A DNA stretch of 21,175 nt from IMG/VR virus record IMGVR_UViG_3300036715_001483, positions 1-21,175 of that record; one strand, given 5' to 3'. Source of the DNA: a virus. The notes under the pieces are model-generated. The model saw nothing but the letters and a program-made list of their open reading frames with translations. It did not search any database and had not been told where the DNA came from. The translations under genes were made by a program, and so were the position numbers. This document shows, piece by piece, positions 12,352 through 18,740 of this stretch (its first letter is position 1; the number at the start of each line of letters is the position of its first letter).

Positions 12352-13725
12352 TCAAACCTGGAAGATGTCATTGAGGCTAGTCATTGACGGAGTCTTCGCT
12401 GGGCCTGATGGCTGAGCTGCGGAACTGTCAACACCTTCTTTATGCTGCTCTGGCTTACGGAAGCCAGAGATACGGCTTGCCAAAGTAGGTGCTGAGTCAG
12501 AGTCCTCTTCAAGGTTTGTAATGCGAAGGTTGTAGGGATTGAACTTGACGGTGAAGTATGAGCCAACACCAGATGATGAGCGAGTCTTCAGCATCTTAAA
12601 CATCATCTCACCGCGAGCCTTCATCTGAGGGGTTTGAATGATAGCTACGAGGTTGTCAGTAGTATTGATCTTGGAGATACCACCAGCGATGTGTGCTTGG
12701 TTCAAGTCTTCCAATGATTCGATCTGCTGAGCACCACGGTTCAGCTGAGAAGCAGTGATCATCATTAGGTTGAACTCGTTTGCAATGGCACGCAGCTCTT
12801 CGGTTACGAATTTATCCTTGATGAACATGTTTTCGGCCGAGACTTTTTCATTAGAGGCCATGATGTCAAGGTAGTCCACTACAATGAAGTCAGGGGTGCG
12901 TTTGTATTTAGTCTCATACTCTTTGATGAAGGAACGGATATGATTTGCATTGGTTGCAGACTCAGGCATACGCTTGATCACAAACTGCCCAGGTTTATGT
13001 GCCGTTTTCCGAACCTCGTGTGAAACTTTGGTGATGTTCTTCAGAATCTCGCCTTGAGCAATGCCGGTCACCATAGAGTCGAAACGCTTTGACACCATCT
13101 CTTCGGACAGCTCAAGGGTAATGTAAATACCGTAGTAGCCTTGGTCAACCAAGTTGCGAGCTATGTTGGACATTGTGATGGACTTACCGACACCAGACGG
13201 TGCGGCAAAGATGATCATTTCCTTGCGGTTGATACCGCCACCCAAGGCCTCATCAAGCTTCTTGATCTTGGTTGGAACGGAGGCTTGTGCTTGGGCCAGT
13301 AAGTTCAAGCGAGCTTCAGGATCAGCAAAGTAGTCGGTACCGATGTCGCGTTGAAAGCCTACGGCAACGGCATCACGAATGAGCTTAACGATCTCATTTC
13401 GACGATCCTCTTGGATCAGGGACACGGCTGAGAAAATTGCGGCTTCTGCTGCTTTATACTGACAATAGCTTTCAAGCTCATTCTCAGCATATAACAGCTC
13501 TTGCTTGCTCAAATTTTTCTGCTCAACCTTGACGCCTGTCTCAACAAAGACTTGCTCGGCCGTTGGCAGTGCACGATACTTGGCATGGTGGCTTTTGATG
13601 AACTCAACGGCTTTCTTTAGCTCAAGGTCAAAAAATGACGGTTGTAGCACCGGGTTAGCCTTAAGGTAAAGATCATTGCTGCTCATCAAGTACGTGAGCA
13701 TCAGTTTTTGTTTGTCTTGATTCAT
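12352..13725 (-). CDS. 41: Replicative DNA helicase, DnaB/T4 gp41 family
   Basis: The 457-aa protein matches the T4 gp41 size (475 aa). An N-terminal helical domain (1-150) leads to a RecA-type ATPase: Walker A APSGVGKS (175-182), the TLELSEEM strand (203-210), Walker B FIVVDYLDIM (280-289, D284), the sensor TASQLNR (324-330, Q327) and the Arg/Lys-rich KMLKTRSSSGVG (378-388). The hexamer would unwind the fork 5'-3' on the lagging strand and recruit the primase encoded just upstream. The polar tail ends SLNDIFQV, a possible protein-binding peptide. It starts 13 nt after the primase stop, with only a weak ribosome site, so coupling to primase translation is likely. Confidence 0.93.
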   Translation of the reverse strand: MNQDKQKLMLTYLMSSNDLYLKANPVLQPSFFDLELKKAVEFIKSHHAKYRALPTAEQVFVETGVKVEQKNLSKQELLYAENELESYCQYKAAEAAIFSAVSLIQEDRRNEIVKLIRDAVAVGFQRDIGTDYFADPEARLNLLAQAQASVPTKIKKLDEALGGGINRKEMIIFAAPSGVGKSITMSNIARNLVDQGYYGIYITLELSEEMVSKRFDSMVTGIAQGEILKNITKVSHEVRKTAHKPGQFVIKRMPESATNANHIRSFIKEYETKYKRTPDFIVVDYLDIMASNEKVSAENMFIKDKFVTEELRAIANEFNLMMITASQLNRGAQQIESLEDLNQAHIAGGISKINTTDNLVAIIQTPQMKARGEMMFKMLKTRSSSGVGSYFTVKFNPYNLRITNLEEDSDSAPTLASRISGFRKPEQHKEGVDSSAAQPSGPAKTPSMTSLNDIFQV

Positions 13726-13738
13726 TTAACTTGGCATT

Positions 13739-14770
13739 TCATTTTGTTTTATGTTGTTTCTTCTCACATTTCATTTCGAGAAGAAGTTTACCGGCAAATC
13801 CGGTAACCGCGGTGTTGGTGATGTGGTTCAAAAGCCACAGCCTTCCAAACCGTTTTCGTGCTTGGTTTGAGTCATCGATGTTGTCAGGCATAACGGTTAC
13901 AAACCATCCTTCAGCTAGGACCTTAAGCCCTAGCTTTAAGCCGTTGTCGTTCTTGTCAATGACAAAGATTAGCTTTCGATATTTAGCAGCCTTGCGCAGC
14001 TCACCTAGTTGCCACTCGCTTAAAGTGCTCCCTGTCATTGAGATTGCCCTAGGGCCAATGCTGATGGCATCAATAGGACCTTCAGTCACAAACAGCGGCT
14101 CTTGGGTTCGCTCATAAATCTCATCGTAGTTAAAGATGATCTTATCCTTCTCCACGAATGGGTTTATGTACCTAGGCTGCAAAGACTTGTCCATGGCTCG
14201 TGCTTGCCAGTAGATTAGACGGTCTTTGTGCATAAATGGAATGATGATTCGACATTCGAGCCGTTTGTCATCGCTGACAAAAAACGGCCAGTCATCAGGT
14301 TCCAACCCACGCTCAATGCGTAAGTACTCACGGGCTACCTCACACCAGGGAGATGCATTAGAGTTAATGTCAATCAGGTTCCCTGGTGGGGGTTCAATCT
14401 CTTTGGGAGGAGTCCAAACCGGCTTGTTTGGTTGATTGAGTACTTTCCCACCATGTTTGGCAAAGAATGCACGAGCCGCAATGTGTTCAACCTCATCTAA
14501 CGGGATACCGAAGGAAGTTAGCAGCTCTTTGAAGCGACGCGGAACCCGATCATGTTCATTCGGGTCATAGATGATAGAGGTACCACAGTTGAAGCAAGAG
14601 TAGTGGATAAACCCGGTTCCTTCAAACTTAAAACCGCCGCGCTCCTTGTAGTCATTGCATACCGCACAGACAGTAGGCTCATAACCTTTAGCGGAGCGTC
14701 TCCCTAAGGAAACATAGCGGCGGATTAGGTTCTCAAACTCTTGTGCGGGATCAATGTTGGTAACGTTCAT
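13739..14770 (-). CDS. 61: DNA primase, T4 gp61-like
   Basis: The 343-aa protein is almost the length of T4 gp61 (342 aa). It has an N-terminal zinc ribbon with C35-x2-C38 and C59-x2-C62, a linker rich in Pro (114-130), a catalytic region with EC-RIIIPF (172-179), and a TOPRIM fold with VTEGPIDAIS (228-237, E230) and FVIDKNDNG (269-277, D272 and D275). It makes the RNA primers for lagging-strand synthesis and works with the helicase encoded next. The ATG at 14770 lies inside the 3' end of the transglycosylase gene (20-nt overlap) with a poor ribosome site, so translation is probably coupled. Confidence 0.93.
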   Translation of the reverse strand: MNVTNIDPAQEFENLIRRYVSLGRRSAKGYEPTVCAVCNDYKERGGFKFEGTGFIHYSCFNCGTSIIYDPNEHDRVPRRFKELLTSFGIPLDEVEHIAARAFFAKHGGKVLNQPNKPVWTPPKEIEPPPGNLIDINSNASPWCEVAREYLRIERGLEPDDWPFFVSDDKRLECRIIIPFMHKDRLIYWQARAMDKSLQPRYINPFVEKDKIIFNYDEIYERTQEPLFVTEGPIDAISIGPRAISMTGSTLSEWQLGELRKAAKYRKLIFVIDKNDNGLKLGLKVLAEGWFVTVMPDNIDDSNQARKRFGRLWLLNHITNTAVTGFAGKLLLEMKCEKKQHKTK

Positions 14771-15464
14771 CTAATGATGCAGTCTTGATTAACTTAGCAT
14801 CAGATGATTCTACCACATTTTTGAGCTTGGGGATATTTTTAAGCTCTTTGGCCTTTTGCTTCACACCGACAGTGTAATGCCAGGTAGAAGGGTTGACGTT
14901 TTCAGCCCCGGCAGGCCCTTGGTTATATGCTGTGATTGCTTTGTCAGGGTTTTTGTTGGCACCCATCATCAGCGCATACTTACTAGTGACCCGAATGTTG
15001 AAGTGATCATCAAGGATCAAGCGAGCTTGCAGCTCCTCATCAGTCTTGGTGTCCAAGTACTTCCACATGTCAGGGAATGCTTTCATTACAGCCTTAGCTG
15101 CAACGAGTTTGATTTGCCCGATGCCGAAGTAACGGTCGCCCGCTTTATTTGTGAGACCGGCTACACGCCAGTCGGTCATGTTCCCAGCCTTGGATTCTTG
15201 CATGATGATCCCTTGCACATACTGTGGGTACTTATGACCGTCCTGAACGGCCACATCATGTGCAAAGTTCAACAGCTCCAGTTGACGTTGGGAGAGGTTA
15301 TTTGGTAGCACCGTGGTATAAGGCTTATTGCCTTCTTTTCCATCATTGGTAGCTACATAAATTACGGCAGTGCCGTTATCTTGAAGATGCGGCTTGGCTA
15401 ATGTATATGTAACCGCACCAAGCCCTAGTGTTATTGCTAACAGCGAAATGCTGAGCAGCTTCAT
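14751..15464 (-). CDS. Secreted or SAR-type lytic transglycosylase (SLT fold), probable endolysin
   Basis: The 237-aa protein begins with a hydrophobic segment at residues 3-22 that is rich in Gly, Ala and Thr, either a signal peptide or a signal-arrest-release anchor. The SLT domain follows: E90 in IIMQES (motif I, catalytic acid), YFGIGQI (112-118, motif II, usually G-L-M-Q) and ITAYNQGPAG (177-186, motif III A-Y-N-x-G). Such enzymes cut the glycan backbone of peptidoglycan, leaving 1,6-anhydro ends. No other lysin is in the window and the holin/spanin cassette at 2048-3345 lacks one, so this is the likely endolysin. A good AGAGGAG site precedes the ATG. It lies unusually at the head of the primase/helicase run behind its own sigma70-like promoter. 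Confidence 0.88.
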   Translation of the reverse strand: MKLLSISLLAITLGLGAVTYTLAKPHLQDNGTAVIYVATNDGKEGNKPYTTVLPNNLSQRQLELLNFAHDVAVQDGHKYPQYVQGIIMQESKAGNMTDWRVAGLTNKAGDRYFGIGQIKLVAAKAVMKAFPDMWKYLDTKTDEELQARLILDDHFNIRVTSKYALMMGANKNPDKAITAYNQGPAGAENVNPSTWHYTVGVKQKAKELKNIPKLKNVVESSDAKLIKTASLDERYQH

Positions 15465-15627
15465 CGGATGACTCCTCTTAAGTTACTGTAGTTTGGGATT
15501 GTCAAAAGTAATCTTTACCTACTCTGGCTCTTGATGAGATCAACGTACGACTACGCTCTTAGTAGTGTCGCAAGAAGATCACATAGTGTGATGATCGATA
15601 GGCTATCCTTTCTAAAGTTGTATGATG
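15465..15627 (-). promoter_or_regulatory. Long structured 5' leader of the transglycosylase gene
   Basis: About 155 nt separate the predicted transcription start (near 15621) from the ATG at 15464, with no ORF worth naming. Two short hairpins are visible: arms ACTAC and GTAGT at 15550-15554 and 15562-15566, and ATCACA with TGTGAT at 15578-15583 and 15587-15592. The ribosome site itself is not obviously paired. Confidence 0.35.
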
Positions 15628-15656
15628 ATTATATCATACTTGCTGCATAGTGTGTA
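15628..15656 (-). promoter_or_regulatory. Sigma70-like promoter for transglycosylase-primase-helicase
   Basis: On the - strand a perfect -10 TATAAT (15633 down to 15628) is spaced 17 nt from TACACA (15656 down to 15651), which matches 4 of 6 bases of TTGACA. The -10 lies inside a 7-bp inverted repeat (GTATGAT at 15620-15626 and ATCATAC at 15633-15639), an arrangement that could be an operator. It sits just past the terminator of the preceding gene. Confidence 0.6.
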
Positions 15657-15665
15657 CATAGCAGG

Positions 15666-15700
15666 AAAAAATAGGCCACCAAAATTTGGTGGCCTATTTT
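15666..15700 (-). terminator. Rho-independent terminator after the 152-aa gene
   Basis: A 13-bp stem (15668-15680 with 15688-15700, GGCCACC core) and loop AAAATTT are followed on the - strand by a T-run (15671 down to 15666). It ends the single-gene late unit before the transglycosylase promoter. Confidence 0.88.
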
Positions 15701-15730
15701 ATGTATAGTTAAAGCGGAATGCTTGAAGGT

Positions 15731-16189
15731 TTACAATGCACCTTCACCACCTATGGTACCCGAGGATGGGTCGGTAAAGCCAGCACCAACAATGGTGTTG
15801 CTTTGTGCCGAAACGGTTGCTAGGCCGCCACCCAGCGCGGTGTTGACCGAGCCCGGAGCAGCTTTAACCTTCACCAGTTGGTGGAAGTAGTCAAGCGCAT
15901 TCTTGCCGTTGGACAAGGTAACTTGAGACATGAGGTCCCACAGTGGGTACTTGTCGGCGTGTTGGCTGGTTACAATTGACTTGAGGCGGCCCTTGTCAAA
16001 GTTGTCAAGCGTGGCAATATCTACGTAGTAGAGCGTGCCGTTTGCTTCTTCCTTGACAACCGCCACTTCACGCAGCTGGCCGTTATCGGCGGTATCAACC
16101 AAAAAGACGTGGTTGAAACGAGTTGGATGCTTTACAATTGCCGGTTGTTTAGGTGCCGCTTGTGCAGCGGTTTGTTCATTCTTTGCCAT
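15731..16189 (-). CDS. Hypothetical, probably late structural protein
   Basis: The 152-aa protein has an Ala/Gln/Lys-rich N-terminal arm (2-20), a compact middle domain (about 21-115, RFNHVFLVDTADNG to LDYFHQLVKVK) and a Gly/Ser/Thr-rich flexible tail (about 118-152). It has no membrane segment or enzyme motif that I can name. A perfect TATAAATA box stands upstream and terminators flank it on both sides, so it is expressed as an isolated late gene inside the replication region. Late timing and the flexible termini suggest a virion component. GGAG precedes the ATG. Confidence 0.7.
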   Translation of the reverse strand: MAKNEQTAAQAAPKQPAIVKHPTRFNHVFLVDTADNGQLREVAVVKEEANGTLYYVDIATLDNFDKGRLKSIVTSQHADKYPLWDLMSQVTLSNGKNALDYFHQLVKVKAAPGSVNTALGGGLATVSAQSNTIVGAGFTDPSSGTIGGEGAL

Positions 16190-16257
16190 GTGGTATGCTC
16201 CAAAAGGTTAGTCTGGTATCAGTATGAATCTGATATGAGCTAATTGTTGCTCGGTTT

Positions 16258-16265
16258 TATTTATA
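16258..16265 (-). promoter_or_regulatory. T4-type late promoter TATAAATA
   Basis: Read on the - strand this is the exact T4 late promoter octamer, placed between the terminator of the RNase H gene and the ATG at 16189 (68 nt). It implies use of a gp55-type late sigma factor and the sliding clamp as activator. Confidence 0.65.
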
Positions 16266-16271
16266 TGTACG

Positions 16272-16297
16272 AAAAAACCACCCCGGAGGGTGGTTTT
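16272..16297 (-). terminator. Rho-independent terminator after RNase H
   Basis: A perfect 10-bp stem (AAAACCACCC at 16274-16283 and GGGTGGTTTT at 16288-16297) with a 4-nt loop is followed on the - strand by six Ts (16277 down to 16272, partly in the stem). It closes the polymerase-clamp-RNase H run. Confidence 0.88.
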
Positions 16298-16300
16298 ATA

Positions 16301-16322
16301 CTATGCATAGGTAAATATTTAC
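16301..16322. repeat. Two adjacent perfect palindromes
   Basis: CTATGCATAG (16301-16310) abuts GTAAATATTTAC (16311-16322) between the RNase H stop and its terminator. The second contains the TAAATA core on both strands. It may be a protein-binding site or a further late-promoter element; no function can be assigned. Confidence 0.5.
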
Positions 16323-16327
16323 TTTTC

Positions 16328-17362
16328 TCAAAAATCCAGCAATGCGGTCTTTGTAGTAAGCGGTACCTTTGCTATTGGAGCTGCCTCATTGAGCACTGAC
16401 GGTGTGTCAACCTTTACTTTTTCACCTTTCAAGAACTTTTGGTTGTTGGTAAACAACGCGATGAACTTGCTGGCTTCCTCTCCTACGCGCTTTAGGTTAA
16501 ACTGTCCTAAGAACTTGAGGAAGTGAAAGTGTGAGTATGTGCTGATTGACTTGGTTTGAGCGGCTACCGCTTCGAGCAGAGAAGCACGCAGCTCATCTGG
16601 TTGCTTTGTCAGGTCCATCAGCACCTCATTGTGCTTGAGAAGATCACCGACACGGTGGGTGACATCAAACTCGTCAGTCCAAGTCTCATTCAAGAAGTTC
16701 ATCATCTTGTACGGATCTTTGTAGGCTTCCCTGATCTTAGTTTCACGAACACGTGGAAAAGCTGCAGGGACATTATCTCCAGAGTCACCGCGGACACACT
16801 TCAAGAACATCCAATAGTCGATGTCTTCTTGGTATTCCTTGTCACCAGGTTGGTTGCGAAGCTTCCCATCATCTGGGTTGATCAGCTTTACATTCGGTAG
16901 CTTCAACAGCTGAATGAAGTCACGGTCACCTGAGACTACAAAAATCTCATGATCATCAGTCGCATTCAACTGACAATAAGCTGCAATTACATCATCCGCT
17001 TCCATCTTTGGTACCGTGAGGCAACAGATGGAAGTATGGTTGGTCATGATCTCTCGAAATGAGTCAACTAGCTGATAGAAATGCTTCATCTCGGGGTCAA
17101 CAGTACGGTTAGCTTTATACTGACGACGGTAGTTGTTGTCATTGGTGTACTTTTTTCGCCAGTTGTCACCACCTTCAAAGGCGAAGACAACGAAGTCGGG
17201 TTTGTACTTGACATACCATTTATTGATTGACTGGAGGGAGATATGCATGCACAACCCCACCAGGTCATCAATCGTTGCATCAGCGCCATACGGTGACTTA
17301 TGCTTCTGAACCGCTGCTACTCGGAACAGGATGTTCGAGATATCGTATACTAGAGACCTCAT
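16328..17362 (-). CDS. rnh: RNase H / 5'-3' flap exonuclease, T4 Rnh (FEN) family
   Basis: The 344-aa protein (T4 Rnh is 305 aa) shows the FEN-type acidic metal sites in order: D7 in VYDISN, E63 in FAFEGGDNWRKKY, E121-A-D123-D124 in KMEADDVIAAY, D146-x-D148 in VVSGDRDFIQL, and D193-x2-D196 in RGDSGDNVPA. It removes RNA primers from the lagging strand. The C-terminus, TKTALLDF, resembles the polymerase end KTLLDFG and is a likely clamp-binding peptide. The start overlaps the upstream 189-aa gene by ATGA, so translation is coupled. It is the last gene before the terminator. Confidence 0.92.
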   Translation of the reverse strand: MRSLVYDISNILFRVAAVQKHKSPYGADATIDDLVGLCMHISLQSINKWYVKYKPDFVVFAFEGGDNWRKKYTNDNNYRRQYKANRTVDPEMKHFYQLVDSFREIMTNHTSICCLTVPKMEADDVIAAYCQLNATDDHEIFVVSGDRDFIQLLKLPNVKLINPDDGKLRNQPGDKEYQEDIDYWMFLKCVRGDSGDNVPAAFPRVRETKIREAYKDPYKMMNFLNETWTDEFDVTHRVGDLLKHNEVLMDLTKQPDELRASLLEAVAAQTKSISTYSHFHFLKFLGQFNLKRVGEEASKFIALFTNNQKFLKGEKVKVDTPSVLNEAAPIAKVPLTTKTALLDF

Positions 17363-17928
17363 TGATCAATGTTCCGTTTTCGTGTCGTTCCGCGTGTTTG
17401 GGCACGGCGGCGGATTGTTCGCTCAAGACGGCGAAGCGTCTCAGGATCCATCGTATTAAGAACGTTTTCAATGTCCTCTTCAGAAGGTTCTGACGGCTGA
17501 GGTTGAGCATCATTCATCTCTCCCATAATGGCATCCATCTGTGATTGTCGTGTCATCATTGACAGATAGTTTTCAACCATCTCCTCCTCAGTTTCACCAG
17601 GAATGCCGCGCTCTTGCAGCAGCCGAATGAACGTATGGTTCCAATCGAGCTTCATGCGGATTCGACCTTCTTGGTCAATCCCCGAATGAATCACCTCCAG
17701 TCGTGGCTCTACACGCTCATGGTTGTAACGGTCAACCCACAGCTGAATTACTTCAGCATCATTTGCAGTTTGTACCAGCTCTTCAGGAAGCCGAGACCGC
17801 AGGTCCTTGACATACGCATGATTATAGTCAAGGATTTGCAGGGACCCGACATCATCCTTACGTTCAACGGCCCACGGCTGTTGGGCACCGAAAAGGTACT
17901 TGTGCCAAATTGCCTTAAGCCATTGCAT
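17359..17928 (-). CDS. Hypothetical protein with an internal duplication, between clamp and RNase H
   Basis: The 189-aa protein lacks a known family. Two similar segments are seen: LDYNHAYVKDL (33-43) followed by a helix ending IQLWVDRY, and LDWNHTFIRLL (94-104) followed by EEMVENYLSMM. Each begins L-D-aromatic-N-H, suggesting a duplicated small domain. An acidic segment (139-155) and a very basic tail (166-187) follow. Its size is near T4 gp62, the small clamp-loader subunit, but I see no sequence likeness to it. Position between clamp and RNase H suggests a replication role. The start has AAGGAG and shares a 14-nt upstream sequence with the clamp gene. Confidence 0.65.
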   Translation of the reverse strand: MQWLKAIWHKYLFGAQQPWAVERKDDVGSLQILDYNHAYVKDLRSRLPEELVQTANDAEVIQLWVDRYNHERVEPRLEVIHSGIDQEGRIRMKLDWNHTFIRLLQERGIPGETEEEMVENYLSMMTRQSQMDAIMGEMNDAQPQPSEPSEEDIENVLNTMDPETLRRLERTIRRRAQTRGTTRKRNIDQ

Positions 17929-17942
17929 AGTAAAGCTCCTTC

Positions 17943-18668
17943 TTAGGATTGCGGAAGGGTGAAGAACTCGAAGTCACCAATGTTGATGAACAGCAGGCCG
18001 CCGTTACCCATGGACAGCTTGACGGTATCACCGTTCTTGGCGGCCTCACGCATCAGCACGAGCAAGGACTTGCTTGGATACTTGTTGCAGAAGCTTGTGC
18101 CAGCGGTACCAGCACCTACCCATGCTGCTTCATTCTCGAGTTCGAAGGAGACCACGTCCTTGTTGGAGTCAACCAGCTCAAAGGTTACGGTCTTACCATC
18201 CTTGGAAGCAATAGTGATCCCGTCAGTGCTCATAGAGCCATCAGCTTGTGCTAGAAGCGGAATCAGCTTGCCTTCAACGGTCAGCTCCCACACTACCGGG
18301 TCAGAGAAGCCCTTCGGGATACCCTTGACTGCTTCAAGAGCGGCACAGCGAAACTGGGCCTTGGACTTACCACCCTTCAGGTCAAGGATAGCAATCTCAT
18401 TGCCGTTGCCGGCAACGGTTGCTTCGATGGATACATCACCTTGTGCCTTGGCCAGGTTCAGGCGGGTAACCAGCTGCTTCAGGCGATTCAATGCTACGGT
18501 CTTGCCGTCAAGATCAGGCACGTTCTTATCAGTTACAATGCCGACCGTGCGCTTTTCATCGATGCCACGAATCTTGCCGTCACCGATGATAAGACGTTCA
18601 ACACCAACCGTCAGCGCGGTACGGACCAGGTTATCGAGGGCAACGATTGCGTCTTGATCAAGTTTCAT
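17943..18668 (-). CDS. 45: DNA polymerase sliding clamp, T4 gp45-like
   Basis: The 241-aa protein (T4 gp45 is 228 aa) lies directly after a T4-type polymerase gene. Its alternating beta-strand pattern (for example LIIGDGKIRGIDEKRTVGIVTD and TVKLSMGNGGLLFINIGDFEFFTL) fits the two-domain trimeric clamp fold. It encircles DNA, holds the polymerase, and in T4-type phages also activates late transcription, which fits the TAAATA boxes in the window. The identification rests on position, length and fold-like pattern, since these clamps are poorly conserved. AGGAG precedes the ATG and an extended -10 promoter lies just upstream. Confidence 0.85.
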   Translation of the reverse strand: MKLDQDAIVALDNLVRTALTVGVERLIIGDGKIRGIDEKRTVGIVTDKNVPDLDGKTVALNRLKQLVTRLNLAKAQGDVSIEATVAGNGNEIAILDLKGGKSKAQFRCAALEAVKGIPKGFSDPVVWELTVEGKLIPLLAQADGSMSTDGITIASKDGKTVTFELVDSNKDVVSFELENEAAWVGAGTAGTSFCNKYPSKSLLVLMREAAKNGDTVKLSMGNGGLLFINIGDFEFFTLPQS

Positions 18669-18702
18669 ATAGTAAAGCTCCTGTTATGAGGATTGAAGTT
18701 AA

Positions 18703-18711
18703 ATTGTACCA
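18703..18711 (-). promoter_or_regulatory. Candidate extended -10 promoter for the clamp gene
   Basis: TGGTACAAT on the - strand fits an extended -10 (TGnTAtAAT with one mismatch), about 35 nt before the clamp ATG. No good -35 box is seen at the usual distance. It would let clamp, 189-aa protein and RNase H be made independently of the polymerase message. Confidence 0.35.
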
Positions 18712-18740
18712 CTAAACGATGATGAGTGATATTTTTTGAC

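Noticed and set aside
13121-13130. TAAATA inside the helicase gene (and similar ones near 7260, 10655, 12905 and 13980)
   Set aside because: They lie within coding sequence with no gene start nearby in the right direction; treated as chance background.
15578-15592. CRP-type operator (ATCACA and TGTGAT)
   Set aside because: The half-sites are in the wrong order and only 3 nt apart; better read as a small RNA hairpin in the leader.
17359-17928. Clamp-loader small subunit (gp62) by size and place
   Set aside because: I see no sequence likeness to gp62, and no large clamp-loader ATPase gene is beside it.
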